From assembly GCF_026011795.1 (NCBI RefSeq), contig NZ_BRVS01000028.1:34014-98013 (forward strand): a stretch of DNA of 64,000 nucleotides, given 5' to 3'. The notes beneath the pieces are model-generated. The model was given only the letters and a program-made list of their open reading frames with translations. It did not search any database and was not told where the DNA came from. Within the stretch, counting starts at the first letter, position 1. The number at the start of each line of letters is the position of its first letter. The stretch comes from Arthrobacter mangrovi (GTDB taxonomy: Bacteria; Actinomycetota; Actinomycetes; Actinomycetales; Micrococcaceae). Below, one piece after another: positions 1 through 8,240 of the stretch. The position numbers and the translations under genes are program-made.

Positions 1-188
1 GCGTCCTGCTGACCAGCCTCACGGTGATCTGCGGCCAGCTGGTCGGTTCGGTCGTGCTGGACATCGCCTGGCCCTCGGCCGGGAGCACGGTGGGCCCGCT
101 GACCCTCGCCGGGATTGCACTCACGGCGGTGGCCATGCTGGTCGCAACCGGACGGCCCGGCGCCTGGCTTCGCCGCCGCAGGGGCTGA
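1..188 (+). CDS. DMT-type small transporter (YdcZ/DUF606 family), 3' end only
   Basis: This is the C-terminal 61 residues of a gene that begins outside the window; the reading frame starts at base 3 and stops with TGA at 186-188. The fragment contains GQLVGSVVLD, the glycine-glutamine-leucine and acidic pattern seen in YdcZ/DUF606 members of the drug/metabolite transporter superfamily. It then has a hydrophobic helix (about residues 33-47 of the fragment) and an arginine-rich tail that would face the cytoplasm. The substrate cannot be inferred. It converges on the next gene with a 35-base gap. Confidence 0.6.
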   Translation, partial: VLLTSLTVICGQLVGSVVLDIAWPSAGSTVGPLTLAGIALTAVAMLVATGRPGAWLRRRRG

Positions 189-223
189 GGCGCGCCGGCC
201 GATTCCTGCGCGGCGCCCCGGCC

Positions 224-1327
224 TTAGGCGTCGTCCTCGTGGGCCTGCCGGTACGCCTCCATCTGGCGGTGCCGCCGGAGCAGGCTCTCGCGCCGATGAT
301 TGTCGTCCCCGGCGGTGAGCTCGATGTGCCGCTTGCCGAAGCGCCAGAGCAGGACGTCGTCCAGGAGCCGGTCGGGTCCGGGGGAGTAGCGGTGCTCCAG
401 CGCCCGGCGGACCTTGGTGATCGCGTCGGCCTCGAGCAGGCCCGCAAGTTCGATCGTCCGGCGCAGCCCGTGGGCGGCGAGCAGTTCGGCCGCCCAGCCC
501 CAGTCGTCGTCCGCCTTCCGGTCCACATGCGGCAGCAGCGTCTGCCACACCTCGCGGATCCGGTTGGGCGTCAGGGGCGCGTCCCCCTCGCCGTCCTCGT
601 CCCAGTAGCCGGTCACCGCCTCGTAGCGCTCGTGCAGCTCGGAGAAGACCGTCTCCACGGACTCCAGCATTGCCGCCGTCGCAATGAACTGGCGGTCGAA
701 GTACGGGCTCCAGGCACGCGGGTCCGCCGCCTTGAACCGGATGCCGTGCTCGATCTCGGACCACGCGTGCGCCAGGATCGTGCGGATCTGGACCTCGAAG
801 ATGTAGCTGCCGTTCGGCTTGGCCGGCTCCCCGAGCACGCGCTGGTACTCCTTGACCACGTCGTTCTGGATGGTCCGCATGATCAGGTGCCGGCTGGAGT
901 AGCCGTAGGTGCCGGACTCGATGTAGCCGATGTCCTTCTCGCGGTCGCTGCGGCAGTCGAACTCGCGGCGCTGGCGCTTGAGCAGGTGCGCGGCCTCGCG
1001 GATCTCGTGCGGCAGGCTGACGATCACGCGCACGCCGACCAGGTCGTTGAGCTGCCGCAGCGGGTCCGGGAACTCCAGCACCGGCGGGTGGCCCGGTTCC
1101 TGCGCGGGCATGGTCCGTGCGGCCTTGTCGCGGAAGGACTCAAGGCTCTTGGTCCGGGCGGCGACGAACAGCGGAGCGGGTTCGGCGTCCCTGAACACCT
1201 CCCGGATGGTCGACTGCATCTCCCGGGTGACCTTCTCGAGTTCCGGGCGCACGCGCGCGAACTCCTCGGTGCTGGCCTGCACCTGCGGGCGCAGGCTCTC
1301 GTCGAGCCGGTCCCAGTGCCTGCCCAT
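224..1327 (-). CDS. RelA/SpoT-domain protein (GTP pyrophosphokinase family)
   Basis: The protein has 367 residues. The RelA/SpoT synthetase fold spans about residues 40-210. It has the substrate motif R58-x-K60-x3-S64-x3-K68, then DLVGVRVI at about 95-102, a YGYSSRH segment and EVQIRT, where the glutamate is the expected catalytic residue. These match small alarmone synthetases that make (p)ppGpp from ATP and GDP/GTP; no HD hydrolase domain is present. Small alarmone synthetases are usually 200-260 residues, so the C-terminal ~140 residues, predicted helical and charged, are an extra module of unknown role. The ATG at 1325-1327 is preceded by AAGGAG at good spacing; the open frame runs on upstream, but that part is low-complexity and overlaps the next gene. 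Activity is inferred from motifs. Confidence 0.82.
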   Translation of the reverse strand: MGRHWDRLDESLRPQVQASTEEFARVRPELEKVTREMQSTIREVFRDAEPAPLFVAARTKSLESFRDKAARTMPAQEPGHPPVLEFPDPLRQLNDLVGVRVIVSLPHEIREAAHLLKRQRREFDCRSDREKDIGYIESGTYGYSSRHLIMRTIQNDVVKEYQRVLGEPAKPNGSYIFEVQIRTILAHAWSEIEHGIRFKAADPRAWSPYFDRQFIATAAMLESVETVFSELHERYEAVTGYWDEDGEGDAPLTPNRIREVWQTLLPHVDRKADDDWGWAAELLAAHGLRRTIELAGLLEADAITKVRRALEHRYSPGPDRLLDDVLLWRFGKRHIELTAGDDNHRRESLLRRHRQMEAYRQAHEDDA

Positions 1328-1389
1328 GCGCAACTCCTTAACGACGACGGCGGGGCCTGGGTCCACTGTATCGGCCGGGGCGGGCGCGG

Positions 1390-3342
1390 CTAGCGATAGC
1401 GGCGGTGCAGGTCCTCCCTCGCGGGAGCACCCTCGGCCGGCTCCGCGATCCACGGCCCGGTGCCCTCGGACGGATCGAGCACGCCGCTTTCCAGCCAGGT
1501 GTAGTTCCCGCCGAGCACCCGGTCCGCCAGGCGCTTGTCCGCCGCGTCGGAATTGTGCCACAAGTCCGCGAACAGCGTCCGCACGCGCTCGCGCGACTGC
1601 ACGCAGAACGTGTCCGCCAGCTGGCAAGCGGCCTTGCCGCGCTCCGGGTGCTGGGACAGCAGCAGCTGGGCGCGGCTGCAGCAGGCGGCCATGGCGAAGA
1701 GCTCGGCCCCGATGTCCACGATCCTCCCGAGGAAGACCTGGTGGTGCTCCAGCCTGGCCTGCCAGCGGCCCATGCCCGCGAAGGTGTGCCGGGCCAGCTT
1801 GCGGCTGCTCCGTTCCACAAAGCGGAGATGGCCGGCCAGCTCGCCGAAGTCCCGATAGGCGGTCGGGTTCATGCCCTCCCCGGCGAACAGGCCGGGCAGC
1901 CAGCGCGCGTAGAAGCCGCTCGCGCCCATCGCGGCCTTGGCCTTGGCCGCGAGGTCGGCCTCGGCGGAGGCCAGCTCCCCGGCCGCGGCCAAGTGGGCAT
2001 CGACGGCCTCCCTCGCAATCAGCAGGCGCATGATCTCGCTGGAGCCCTCGAAAATGCGGTTGATCCGCAGGTCCCGCAGCTGCTGTTCGGCCGGAACCGC
2101 GCGTTCGCCGCGCGCCGCCAGCGAAGCCGCCGTCTCGTAGCCGCGGCCGCCGCGGAGCTGGACGAGATCGTCGGCGATGCGGCAGGACATCTCGCTCGAC
2201 CAGAGCTTGGCCAGCGCGGCCTCGATCCGGATATCCCGCGCCCCGGCATCGGCCATCGACGCGGACAGCTCGAACACCGCCTCCAGCGCAAAGGCCGTCG
2301 CCGCGATGAACGCGAGCTTCTGGCTGACCGCCTCATGCTTGCCGATCGGCCGGCCCCATTGCACCCGCGCGCCGGACCATTCGCGCGCGATCTTCAGCGA
2401 CCACTTCCCGGATGCCGCGCAGAGGGCCGGGATGGACAGCCGGCCCGTGTTGAGCGTGGTGAGCGCGATCTTGAGGCCCTCGCCTTCCTTGCCCAGCCGG
2501 TTTTCCGCCGGAACGCGCACGTTGTCGAACCGGGTCAATCCGTTCTCGATCCCGCGCAGCCCCATGAACGCGTTGCGGTTCTCCACCGTGATGCCGGGCG
2601 AATCGGCCTCCACGACGAATGCCGTAATGCCGCCGGGACCATCATTATGCGGCGGGACCTTGGCCATGATCACGGCGAGTTCGGCGATGACGCCGTTGGT
2701 CGTCCAGAGCTTCGTCCCGTTCAGCAGGTAGGCCGCGCCGTCGGCCGTAGGCACCGCGGTGGTGCCGAGGCGTGCCGGATCGGAACCGACATCGGGCTCC
2801 GTGAGGAGGAACGCCGAAACGGCCCCGGCCGCGCAGCGCGGGAGGAACTTCCGTTTCTGCTCCTCGGTGCCGAAGACCTTGACCGGCTCCGGCACGCCGA
2901 TGGACTGGTGCGCCGAGAGCAGTGCGCCCAGGCTGGGGTGGACGGAGCCCAGCAGCATCAGCGCCCGTCCGTAATGCAGCAGCGATAGTCCCAGTCCGCC
3001 GTATTCCGCGGGAATCTTCATGCCGAAGGCGCCGAGCCGGGCCAGCCCCGCCAGGTACTCGTCCGGAATGAGGCTCTCGCGTTCGATCCGCGCCCCGTCC
3101 ATGGTGCGGGCGTATTCCTCGAGACTGACCAGGAAGGACTCGCCCGCGGCCTCCGCGTCCGCCGAGGGTACGGGATGCGGGTGGATCAGGCCCAGGTCAA
3201 AGCGGCCCAGGTACAGGTTCTTGGCAAAGCTGGGCCGCCGCCACTCGGATTCGCGCGCCTGTTCGGCGACCTCCCGGGCTTCGCGCTCGCTGACGTTCGC
3301 CCCTCCGCCGGCGGCCACGTGACGATCGGTTCCAGTGCTCAT
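1390..3342 (-). CDS. Acyl-CoA dehydrogenase, long (650 aa) form
   Basis: This is a FAD-dependent flavoenzyme expected to oxidise acyl-CoA to trans-2-enoyl-CoA in fatty acid or branched-acid degradation. The three acyl-CoA dehydrogenase regions are present: an N-terminal helical domain, a middle beta domain (FLLTEPDVGSD, then KLWTTNG) and a C-terminal helical domain (RVQWGRPIGKHEA, QLRGGRGYE). IFEGSSEIMR holds the expected catalytic glutamate. At 650 residues it is about 250 longer than the classic 380-400 aa enzymes. The extra C-terminal part resembles the extended VLCAD/ACAD9 layout. The start at 3342 has AGGGGA upstream. No electron-transfer flavoprotein or other beta-oxidation gene lies beside it, so chain-length preference is unknown. 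Confidence 0.9.
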   Translation of the reverse strand: MSTGTDRHVAAGGGANVSEREAREVAEQARESEWRRPSFAKNLYLGRFDLGLIHPHPVPSADAEAAGESFLVSLEEYARTMDGARIERESLIPDEYLAGLARLGAFGMKIPAEYGGLGLSLLHYGRALMLLGSVHPSLGALLSAHQSIGVPEPVKVFGTEEQKRKFLPRCAAGAVSAFLLTEPDVGSDPARLGTTAVPTADGAAYLLNGTKLWTTNGVIAELAVIMAKVPPHNDGPGGITAFVVEADSPGITVENRNAFMGLRGIENGLTRFDNVRVPAENRLGKEGEGLKIALTTLNTGRLSIPALCAASGKWSLKIAREWSGARVQWGRPIGKHEAVSQKLAFIAATAFALEAVFELSASMADAGARDIRIEAALAKLWSSEMSCRIADDLVQLRGGRGYETAASLAARGERAVPAEQQLRDLRINRIFEGSSEIMRLLIAREAVDAHLAAAGELASAEADLAAKAKAAMGASGFYARWLPGLFAGEGMNPTAYRDFGELAGHLRFVERSSRKLARHTFAGMGRWQARLEHHQVFLGRIVDIGAELFAMAACCSRAQLLLSQHPERGKAACQLADTFCVQSRERVRTLFADLWHNSDAADKRLADRVLGGNYTWLESGVLDPSEGTGPWIAEPAEGAPAREDLHRRYR

Positions 3343-3475
3343 GGCAGTCCCCTTTGACTCCAGGTTCGTGCCAAGGTCCGGCAGAACCTTCTAGCTGTCA
3401 CCCAATGTTACTCCCGGGTAGGGCCTTTGGGGAGGAATAATCGCCATTGGATGAAGCTTCAAGTATCAGCAGCAA

Positions 3476-3501
3476 ATCTTCGACGACAATCTTCGACGAC
3501 A
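3476..3501 (+). repeat. Two tandem 13-bp copies before the LLM gene
   Basis: ATCTTCGACGACA occurs twice head to tail at 3476-3488 and 3489-3501, ending a few bases before the AAGGAG ribosome site of the following gene. It lies in the divergent promoter region between the acyl-CoA dehydrogenase and the monooxygenase. It could be a small duplication or a direct-repeat operator; two copies do not decide this. Confidence 0.6.
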
Positions 3502-3520
3502 GTCTTTAAGGAGCAGATCA

Positions 3521-4561
3521 GTGGACTTCGGCATCTTCACCTTCGGCGAGCTGACCCGGAACCTCACCACCGGGGAGGCGCTTTCCCCGCACCGGCGGCT
3601 GAAGGAGCTGATCGAACTGGCCAAGCTCGCGGACCAGGCCGGCATCGGCTTCATCGGGCTGGGGGAGCACCACCGCAAGGACTTCGCCATCTCCGCGCCG
3701 GAGGTCGTGCTGGCCGCCATCGCGCGCGAGACGAAGAACCTCCGGCTGGCCACCGCCGTCACGGTCCTCTCCACCCAGGACCCGGTGCGCCTGTTCGAGC
3801 AGTTCGCCACCCTGGACCTCATCTCGGACGGCCGCGCGGAGATCATTGCCGGCCGCGGCGCCTTCACGGAGTCCTACCCGCTGTTCGGCTACGACCTGGC
3901 CGACTACGACGGCCTCTTCGAGGAGAAGCTGCAGCTCCTGCTGGCCGCCCGTGCGCAGGAGCAGCTGACCTGGCGCGGCACCCACCACCACAGTATCGAC
4001 GGGATGGACGTCGCCCCGCGCCCGCTGCAGGAGAGGCTGCCCGTCTGGGTTGGCGTCGGCGGCACGCCCGCGTCCTTCGAGCGTGCCGGCCGCCTCGGCC
4101 TGCCCCTCTATATCGCGCTGCTCTCCGGTCCCCAGCACTTCGCCCGGCACGTGGAGTACTACCGCCAGACCGCCGCCGCGCACGGGCATGACCCGCAGGC
4201 CCTGCCCATCGGCACCGGCGGCCACTTCTTTGCCGCCCCCACGTCCCAGCAGGCCCGCGACACCTTCTACCCGTACTACCGCGCCTACTTCGAGCAGAAC
4301 ATGCCCCGCCCCGCCGGACACTTCCCGCGCGAGACCTTCGAGACCTGGGCCGGACCCGGCGGCGGCCTACTCGCCGGCAGCCCGCAGGAGATCATCGACA
4401 AGCTCATGGTGCAGTACCAGACCTTCGGCCACGACCGCTACATGGCCCAGGTCGGCCTCGGCGGCCTGCCCTTCGCCGAGACCGCCAAGTCGATCGAGCT
4501 GCTCGCCACCGAGATCATGCCCGTCGTGCAGCAAGAAACCCATCCTGCCCGGCGGCCGTAG
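3521..4561 (+). CDS. LLM-class flavin-dependent oxidoreductase
   Basis: This 346-residue protein has the bacterial luciferase-like monooxygenase fold, a TIM barrel that uses FMNH2 or F420. Visible marks are the N-terminal beta strand MDFGIFTFGE, IGLGEHHRKD at about residues 46-55, the LATAVTVLSTQDPVRL strand-turn, GRAEIIAGRG and the late GGTPASFERAGRLGLP. The substrate is unknown: members include alkanal, sulfonate and nitrilotriacetate monooxygenases. The GTG start at 3521 is chosen because AAGGAG lies 7 bases upstream. It is transcribed away from the acyl-CoA dehydrogenase. Light production is not implied, as there is no luxAB pair or fatty acid reductase here. Confidence 0.88.
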   Translation: MDFGIFTFGELTRNLTTGEALSPHRRLKELIELAKLADQAGIGFIGLGEHHRKDFAISAPEVVLAAIARETKNLRLATAVTVLSTQDPVRLFEQFATLDLISDGRAEIIAGRGAFTESYPLFGYDLADYDGLFEEKLQLLLAARAQEQLTWRGTHHHSIDGMDVAPRPLQERLPVWVGVGGTPASFERAGRLGLPLYIALLSGPQHFARHVEYYRQTAAAHGHDPQALPIGTGGHFFAAPTSQQARDTFYPYYRAYFEQNMPRPAGHFPRETFETWAGPGGGLLAGSPQEIIDKLMVQYQTFGHDRYMAQVGLGGLPFAETAKSIELLATEIMPVVQQETHPARRP

Positions 4562-4635
4562 CCGACCGCCTGCCCGGCGGCGGTAGCGGAGCCACTTCCC
4601 GGTAGCCGCGGCAGCCCGCTGCGCTGCAGTCGTCG

Positions 4636-5400
4636 TCAGCCCCGGCCCGCCTCGGGCCCGGGCGGCACCTGCCCTTCGGCCAGCCCGATGTGCCGCAGGA
4701 TGGCCCCGGCGCAAGCCTCCGGCCGCTCCCAATGCACCATGTGTCCGGCATCCGTGACGAGTTCATGCGACCAATCGGGGTGTGCGCGCAGGAATTCCTT
4801 TACCGCGTCGGGTGTCCGGATGCCGTCCCGCGTTCCCGTCACCACGAGCGTGGGTGCGGTAACCAGTGCGGGCACGTCAGTGGCGGCGCCGGTGATCCCG
4901 GCCTCCATGCTTTGGCGTACGACGGCGGGCGGCAGCGTGAAGGGGGCCAGGAACCTCCCGCGGTCCTCGCCCCGGGGTTCTTCGCCACCGCGGAACCAGG
5001 CCGCGAGCATTTCATCGGCCGCTTCTCCATCCGGCGCCTCCGGACCGCCGAAAAGCCGGCGCAGCTTTTCCTCCGCCGCCGCGGACGGCGCCACCGGCAC
5101 CATGCCCACCAGGGTGAGCGACGCCGTCGTCCGCGGGTAGCGCGCCGCGATGGTGGCGGCGATGCTGCCGCCGAGCGAATGCCCCACCCAGTGGACGGGC
5201 GAGCGGCCGGAGAGCTCGAGCGCGAACAGGGCCGCGACGTTCTCCACCGTCCACTCGAAGTCGGGCTCGAGCGGCGCGCCGTAGCCCGGCAGGTCGAGGT
5301 TCAGCACCTGGCGCCCGGCATCCCGGAGCAGCCCGGCCACCGGGTTCCAGTAGCTCGCCGGGCACGCCCAGCCGTGCAGCAGGACAATGGGAGCGCGCAT
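4636..5400 (-). CDS. Alpha/beta-fold hydrolase
   Basis: This 254-residue cytoplasmic hydrolase begins with PIVLLHGW, the oxyanion-hole region. The nucleophile elbow is GHSLGG (about residues 77-82), the acidic residue is in GTRDGIRTP, and the histidine is in DAGHMVHWERP, so the full Ser-Asp-His triad is present. The length and layout resemble BioH-like or haloperoxidase-like esterases; the substrate is not known. The ATG at 5398-5400 is chosen because homologues start just before the HGW strand and because CATAAT lies 6 nt upstream, the spacing typical of leaderless actinobacterial genes. The longer open frame upstream runs antisense into the next gene. It is divergent from the carrier-domain protein at 5488. 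Confidence 0.85.
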   Translation of the reverse strand: MRAPIVLLHGWACPASYWNPVAGLLRDAGRQVLNLDLPGYGAPLEPDFEWTVENVAALFALELSGRSPVHWVGHSLGGSIAATIAARYPRTTASLTLVGMVPVAPSAAAEEKLRRLFGGPEAPDGEAADEMLAAWFRGGEEPRGEDRGRFLAPFTLPPAVVRQSMEAGITGAATDVPALVTAPTLVVTGTRDGIRTPDAVKEFLRAHPDWSHELVTDAGHMVHWERPEACAGAILRHIGLAEGQVPPGPEAGRG

Positions 5401-5406
5401 AGACCG

Positions 5407-5412
5407 ATTATG
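5407..5412 (-). promoter_or_regulatory. Candidate leaderless -10 (CATAAT) for the hydrolase
   Basis: CATAAT on the minus strand is separated by exactly 6 nt from the ATG at 5398-5400, and there is no ribosome binding site. This spacing recurs before many genes in the window and would put the transcript start at or next to the A of ATG. Confidence 0.5.
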
Positions 5413-5487
5413 CCAAGCCGCCCACTCCACAGCAGGTTCACAGTTACGCCACAGTAGGGGCTTACGGCCGGGCCCAACCGTGGAGAC

Positions 5488-8163
5488 ATGACAACTAACC
5501 TTGAAAAAGCCCCCCGTTTCCCTCATCGTCCCCCGGCTGGCGCGGCTACCACGGCTCCGGCCGGGAACGGTTCTCCAGGTACGCCCGCTTCGGGTACCCC
5601 CGCCGACCTTGAGCGCCGACTGGCGGATCTTCTCGCCTCGGTGGTGGACATGGCTGATGTCCCCTTGGACGCCGACTTCTTCCAGGACCTGGGCGCGGAT
5701 TCGCTGGTGATGGCGCAGTTCTGCGCCCGGGTGCGCAAGCAGCCTGACCTGCCCAAAGTGTCCATGAAGGACATCTACGGCAGCCCGAACATCACCGCCC
5801 TGGCGGCGGCTCTGCAGGCCCCCCTGCAGCAGGACGCGTCGCAGGCTCCCTCGCCGGCCCAAGCCTCCGTCCCGGAGGCGCCCGCGCCGATGGACGCACG
5901 GACATGGGAGTACTTTCTGTGCGGCGCTTTGCAGACGCTCGTCTACCTCGGCTACTGCGTAGTCCTCGGACTGCTGACGGTCGTGTGGTACCAGTGGGTG
6001 TTCCCGGAGTCGGGGCCGGGCAACCACCAATGGATGGACCACGGCCTGAGCTTCTTCGAGATCTACCTGCGGTCGACCGCCTACGCGGCGGCGGTGTTCC
6101 TGATCCTCTGCATCCTTCCGGTGGCAGGGAAATGGATCATCATCGGGCGCTTCCGTCCCCAGGAGATCCGCATCTGGAGCCTGGCCTACTTCCGCTTCTG
6201 GCTGGTCAAGACCCTGATGCGCACCTCCCCCCTGTTGTTGCTCAGAGGCTCCCCGCTGACCACCTTCTATCTGCGGGCCATGGGGGCCAAGGTGGGCCGC
6301 AACGTCACGATCCTGACCAACCGGCTGCCCATCACCACCGACCTGCTCACGATCGGGGAGGGGACGGTGATCCGCAAGGACGCGGTTTTCAACGGCTACC
6401 GCGCCCACGGCGGCGTCATCCAGCTCGGCACGGTGACGCTGGGCCGGGACGTGATCGTGGGCGAGGGAAGCGTCCTGGACATCAACACGGCCATGGGGGA
6501 CGGCTCGCAGCTGGGCCACCGGTCCACCCTGTACAGCGGCCAGTCCGTTCCTACGGGCGAGCGGTGGCATGGATCCCCGGGCAGGCGCACGGACGTGGAC
6601 TACGGCGGAGTCGAGGCCAGGCCCTACCGGCCGTGGCGCCGCGGTTGGTTCGCCACGTCCCAGGTCGTCAGCATGATCGGGTTGGGCCGCATCCTGCTGG
6701 GCCAGGTGGTCATGCTGGTCGTCCTGGCGGATCCGAACGTGGCGGCGCTTCTGGAGCCTCAGGATCTGTCGTTCACCAGCTGGATCTTCTATGCCGATGC
6801 CCTTTTCTACGCCGGCCTTTCCGTCTTCGGCGGGACGATCGTGTCATTGCTCATCGTCGCTACCGTGCCGCGGGTGCTCCAGCTCGCCGTCAAACCCGAC
6901 ATGGTGTATCCGCTGTTCGGGCTGCGGCACGCCGCCGAGCAGGCAGTATCGAAGATGACCAACAGGCCCATGCTGACGGGGTTGTTCGGCGACAGCTCGT
7001 ACGTTGTGGATTACGTAGCGGCCATTGGGTACAAGCAGCCGCAGGTCGAACAGACCGGCTCGAATCTGGGTACCGGCTTCAAGCACGACAACCCGTACCT
7101 GTCGGAGATCGGCACCGGCACGATGATCGCTGACGGGTTGTCCTTCATGAACACTGACTACTCGGCGACGTCGTTCAAGGTCAGCCGGGCGGCTATCGGC
7201 GCACGCAATTTCCTGGGCAACGCCGTTCTATACCCCGCGGGTGCAAGGACCGGGGACAACTGCCTGCTGGCCACCAAAGTGATGGTGCCCCTCGACGGCC
7301 CGGTCCGGCACGACATGGGCCTGCTCGGTTCGCCGCCGTTCGAGATCCCGCGCTCGGTCCTGCGGGACGCCCTTCCCGAGGAGCATAGGGGCCGCGCCCG
7401 ACTCCGCCGGGACCTGGCGGCCAAGAACAGACACAACCTGCGTTCGATGGCCCTCTTGATGCTCGTTCGATGGCTGAACGTATCGCTGGCCATGCTGATC
7501 ATGTTTGCCGCCCTCGAGCTGTCCGACCAGTTCGGTTTCCTTGCGCTCAGCACGGGCTTCGTCATGACGCTTGTGGTCGGGTCGCTGGTCCCGATCGGCA
7601 TCGAGCGCCTCACCACCGGGTTCCGGCGGCTGAAGCCCCGGCTCTGCTCCATCTACGACCCCTACTTCTGGTTCCACGAGCGGTACTGGAAGATGTCGCT
7701 GCAGCACCGGTACGCGACAATTTTCAACGGAACACCGTTCAAGCCGCTGGTCTGGCGCCTGCTGGGCGTGCGGATCGGTTCCCGGGTCTTCGATGACGGC
7801 TGCGGAATCATCGAGCGGACCCTGGTCACGGTAGGCTCCCGCTGCACGCTGAACAACGGCACCACGATCCAGTCCCATTCCCAGGAGGACGGGATGTTCA
7901 AGTCCGACTACGACGTCATCGGGGACGACGTCACGCTCGGAGTCGGTGCCTTTGTCCACTACGGCGTGACGATCGAAGACGGCGCCGTCGTCGCCGCGGA
8001 CTCCTTCGTGATGAAGGGGACGACGCTCACCCAGGGAACCCTGTGGGGCGGCAACCCGGCGGAAGAAGCCCGAGCGGCCATCACAGGAGGTCCTCGGCCG
8101 CGTGACGACGAAGGCCCCGCGCAGCCGCTGCCTTGCCGCACCGGGGCCGACGCCGGAGATTAG
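5488..8163 (+). CDS. Pls/PosA-family membrane protein with carrier domain, no adenylation domain
   Basis: This 891-residue protein has three parts. After a Pro/Ala/Thr-rich leader (1-38) comes a phosphopantetheine carrier domain (about 40-115) whose GADSL motif puts the attachment serine at residue 72. A Pro/Ala linker follows. The rest is the membrane domain seen at the C-terminus of poly-epsilon-lysine synthetase-type enzymes (Pls/PosA): about six hydrophobic segments, with soluble parts made of left-handed beta-helix hexapeptide repeats, for example near 270-350 and 760-860. The usual family member has an N-terminal amino-acid adenylation domain of ~500 residues; here the frame starts at the carrier, so an amino acid would have to be loaded in trans. 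GGAGAC precedes the ATG. The product is unknown. Confidence 0.85.
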   Translation: MTTNLEKAPRFPHRPPAGAATTAPAGNGSPGTPASGTPADLERRLADLLASVVDMADVPLDADFFQDLGADSLVMAQFCARVRKQPDLPKVSMKDIYGSPNITALAAALQAPLQQDASQAPSPAQASVPEAPAPMDARTWEYFLCGALQTLVYLGYCVVLGLLTVVWYQWVFPESGPGNHQWMDHGLSFFEIYLRSTAYAAAVFLILCILPVAGKWIIIGRFRPQEIRIWSLAYFRFWLVKTLMRTSPLLLLRGSPLTTFYLRAMGAKVGRNVTILTNRLPITTDLLTIGEGTVIRKDAVFNGYRAHGGVIQLGTVTLGRDVIVGEGSVLDINTAMGDGSQLGHRSTLYSGQSVPTGERWHGSPGRRTDVDYGGVEARPYRPWRRGWFATSQVVSMIGLGRILLGQVVMLVVLADPNVAALLEPQDLSFTSWIFYADALFYAGLSVFGGTIVSLLIVATVPRVLQLAVKPDMVYPLFGLRHAAEQAVSKMTNRPMLTGLFGDSSYVVDYVAAIGYKQPQVEQTGSNLGTGFKHDNPYLSEIGTGTMIADGLSFMNTDYSATSFKVSRAAIGARNFLGNAVLYPAGARTGDNCLLATKVMVPLDGPVRHDMGLLGSPPFEIPRSVLRDALPEEHRGRARLRRDLAAKNRHNLRSMALLMLVRWLNVSLAMLIMFAALELSDQFGFLALSTGFVMTLVVGSLVPIGIERLTTGFRRLKPRLCSIYDPYFWFHERYWKMSLQHRYATIFNGTPFKPLVWRLLGVRIGSRVFDDGCGIIERTLVTVGSRCTLNNGTTIQSHSQEDGMFKSDYDVIGDDVTLGVGAFVHYGVTIEDGAVVAADSFVMKGTTLTQGTLWGGNPAEEARAAITGGPRPRDDEGPAQPLPCRTGADAGD

Positions 8164-8194
8164 GGTAGTAAATCGTTTCGTAATCATGGTCACC

Positions 8195-8213
8195 CTAGGC
8201 TAGCCTTACTTAA
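8195..8213 (+). promoter_or_regulatory. IdeR/DtxR-type iron box
   Basis: The 19-mer at 8195-8213 matches the DtxR/IdeR consensus TTAGGTTAGSCTWACCTWA at 16 of 19 positions by hand count. It sits 27 bases before the GTG of the first siderophore permease gene, where a bound repressor would block the promoter. With Fe2+-loaded repressor the operon below would be off, and it would be on when iron is scarce. The motif match is seen; the regulation is inferred. Confidence 0.75.
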
Positions 8214-8240
8214 GCTTTGTTGGGCCGTCCGGAGGTGAAC

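Noticed and set aside
3521..4561. Bioluminescence luciferase
   Set aside because: Fold is shared, but there is no alpha/beta subunit pair or aldehyde-supply gene.
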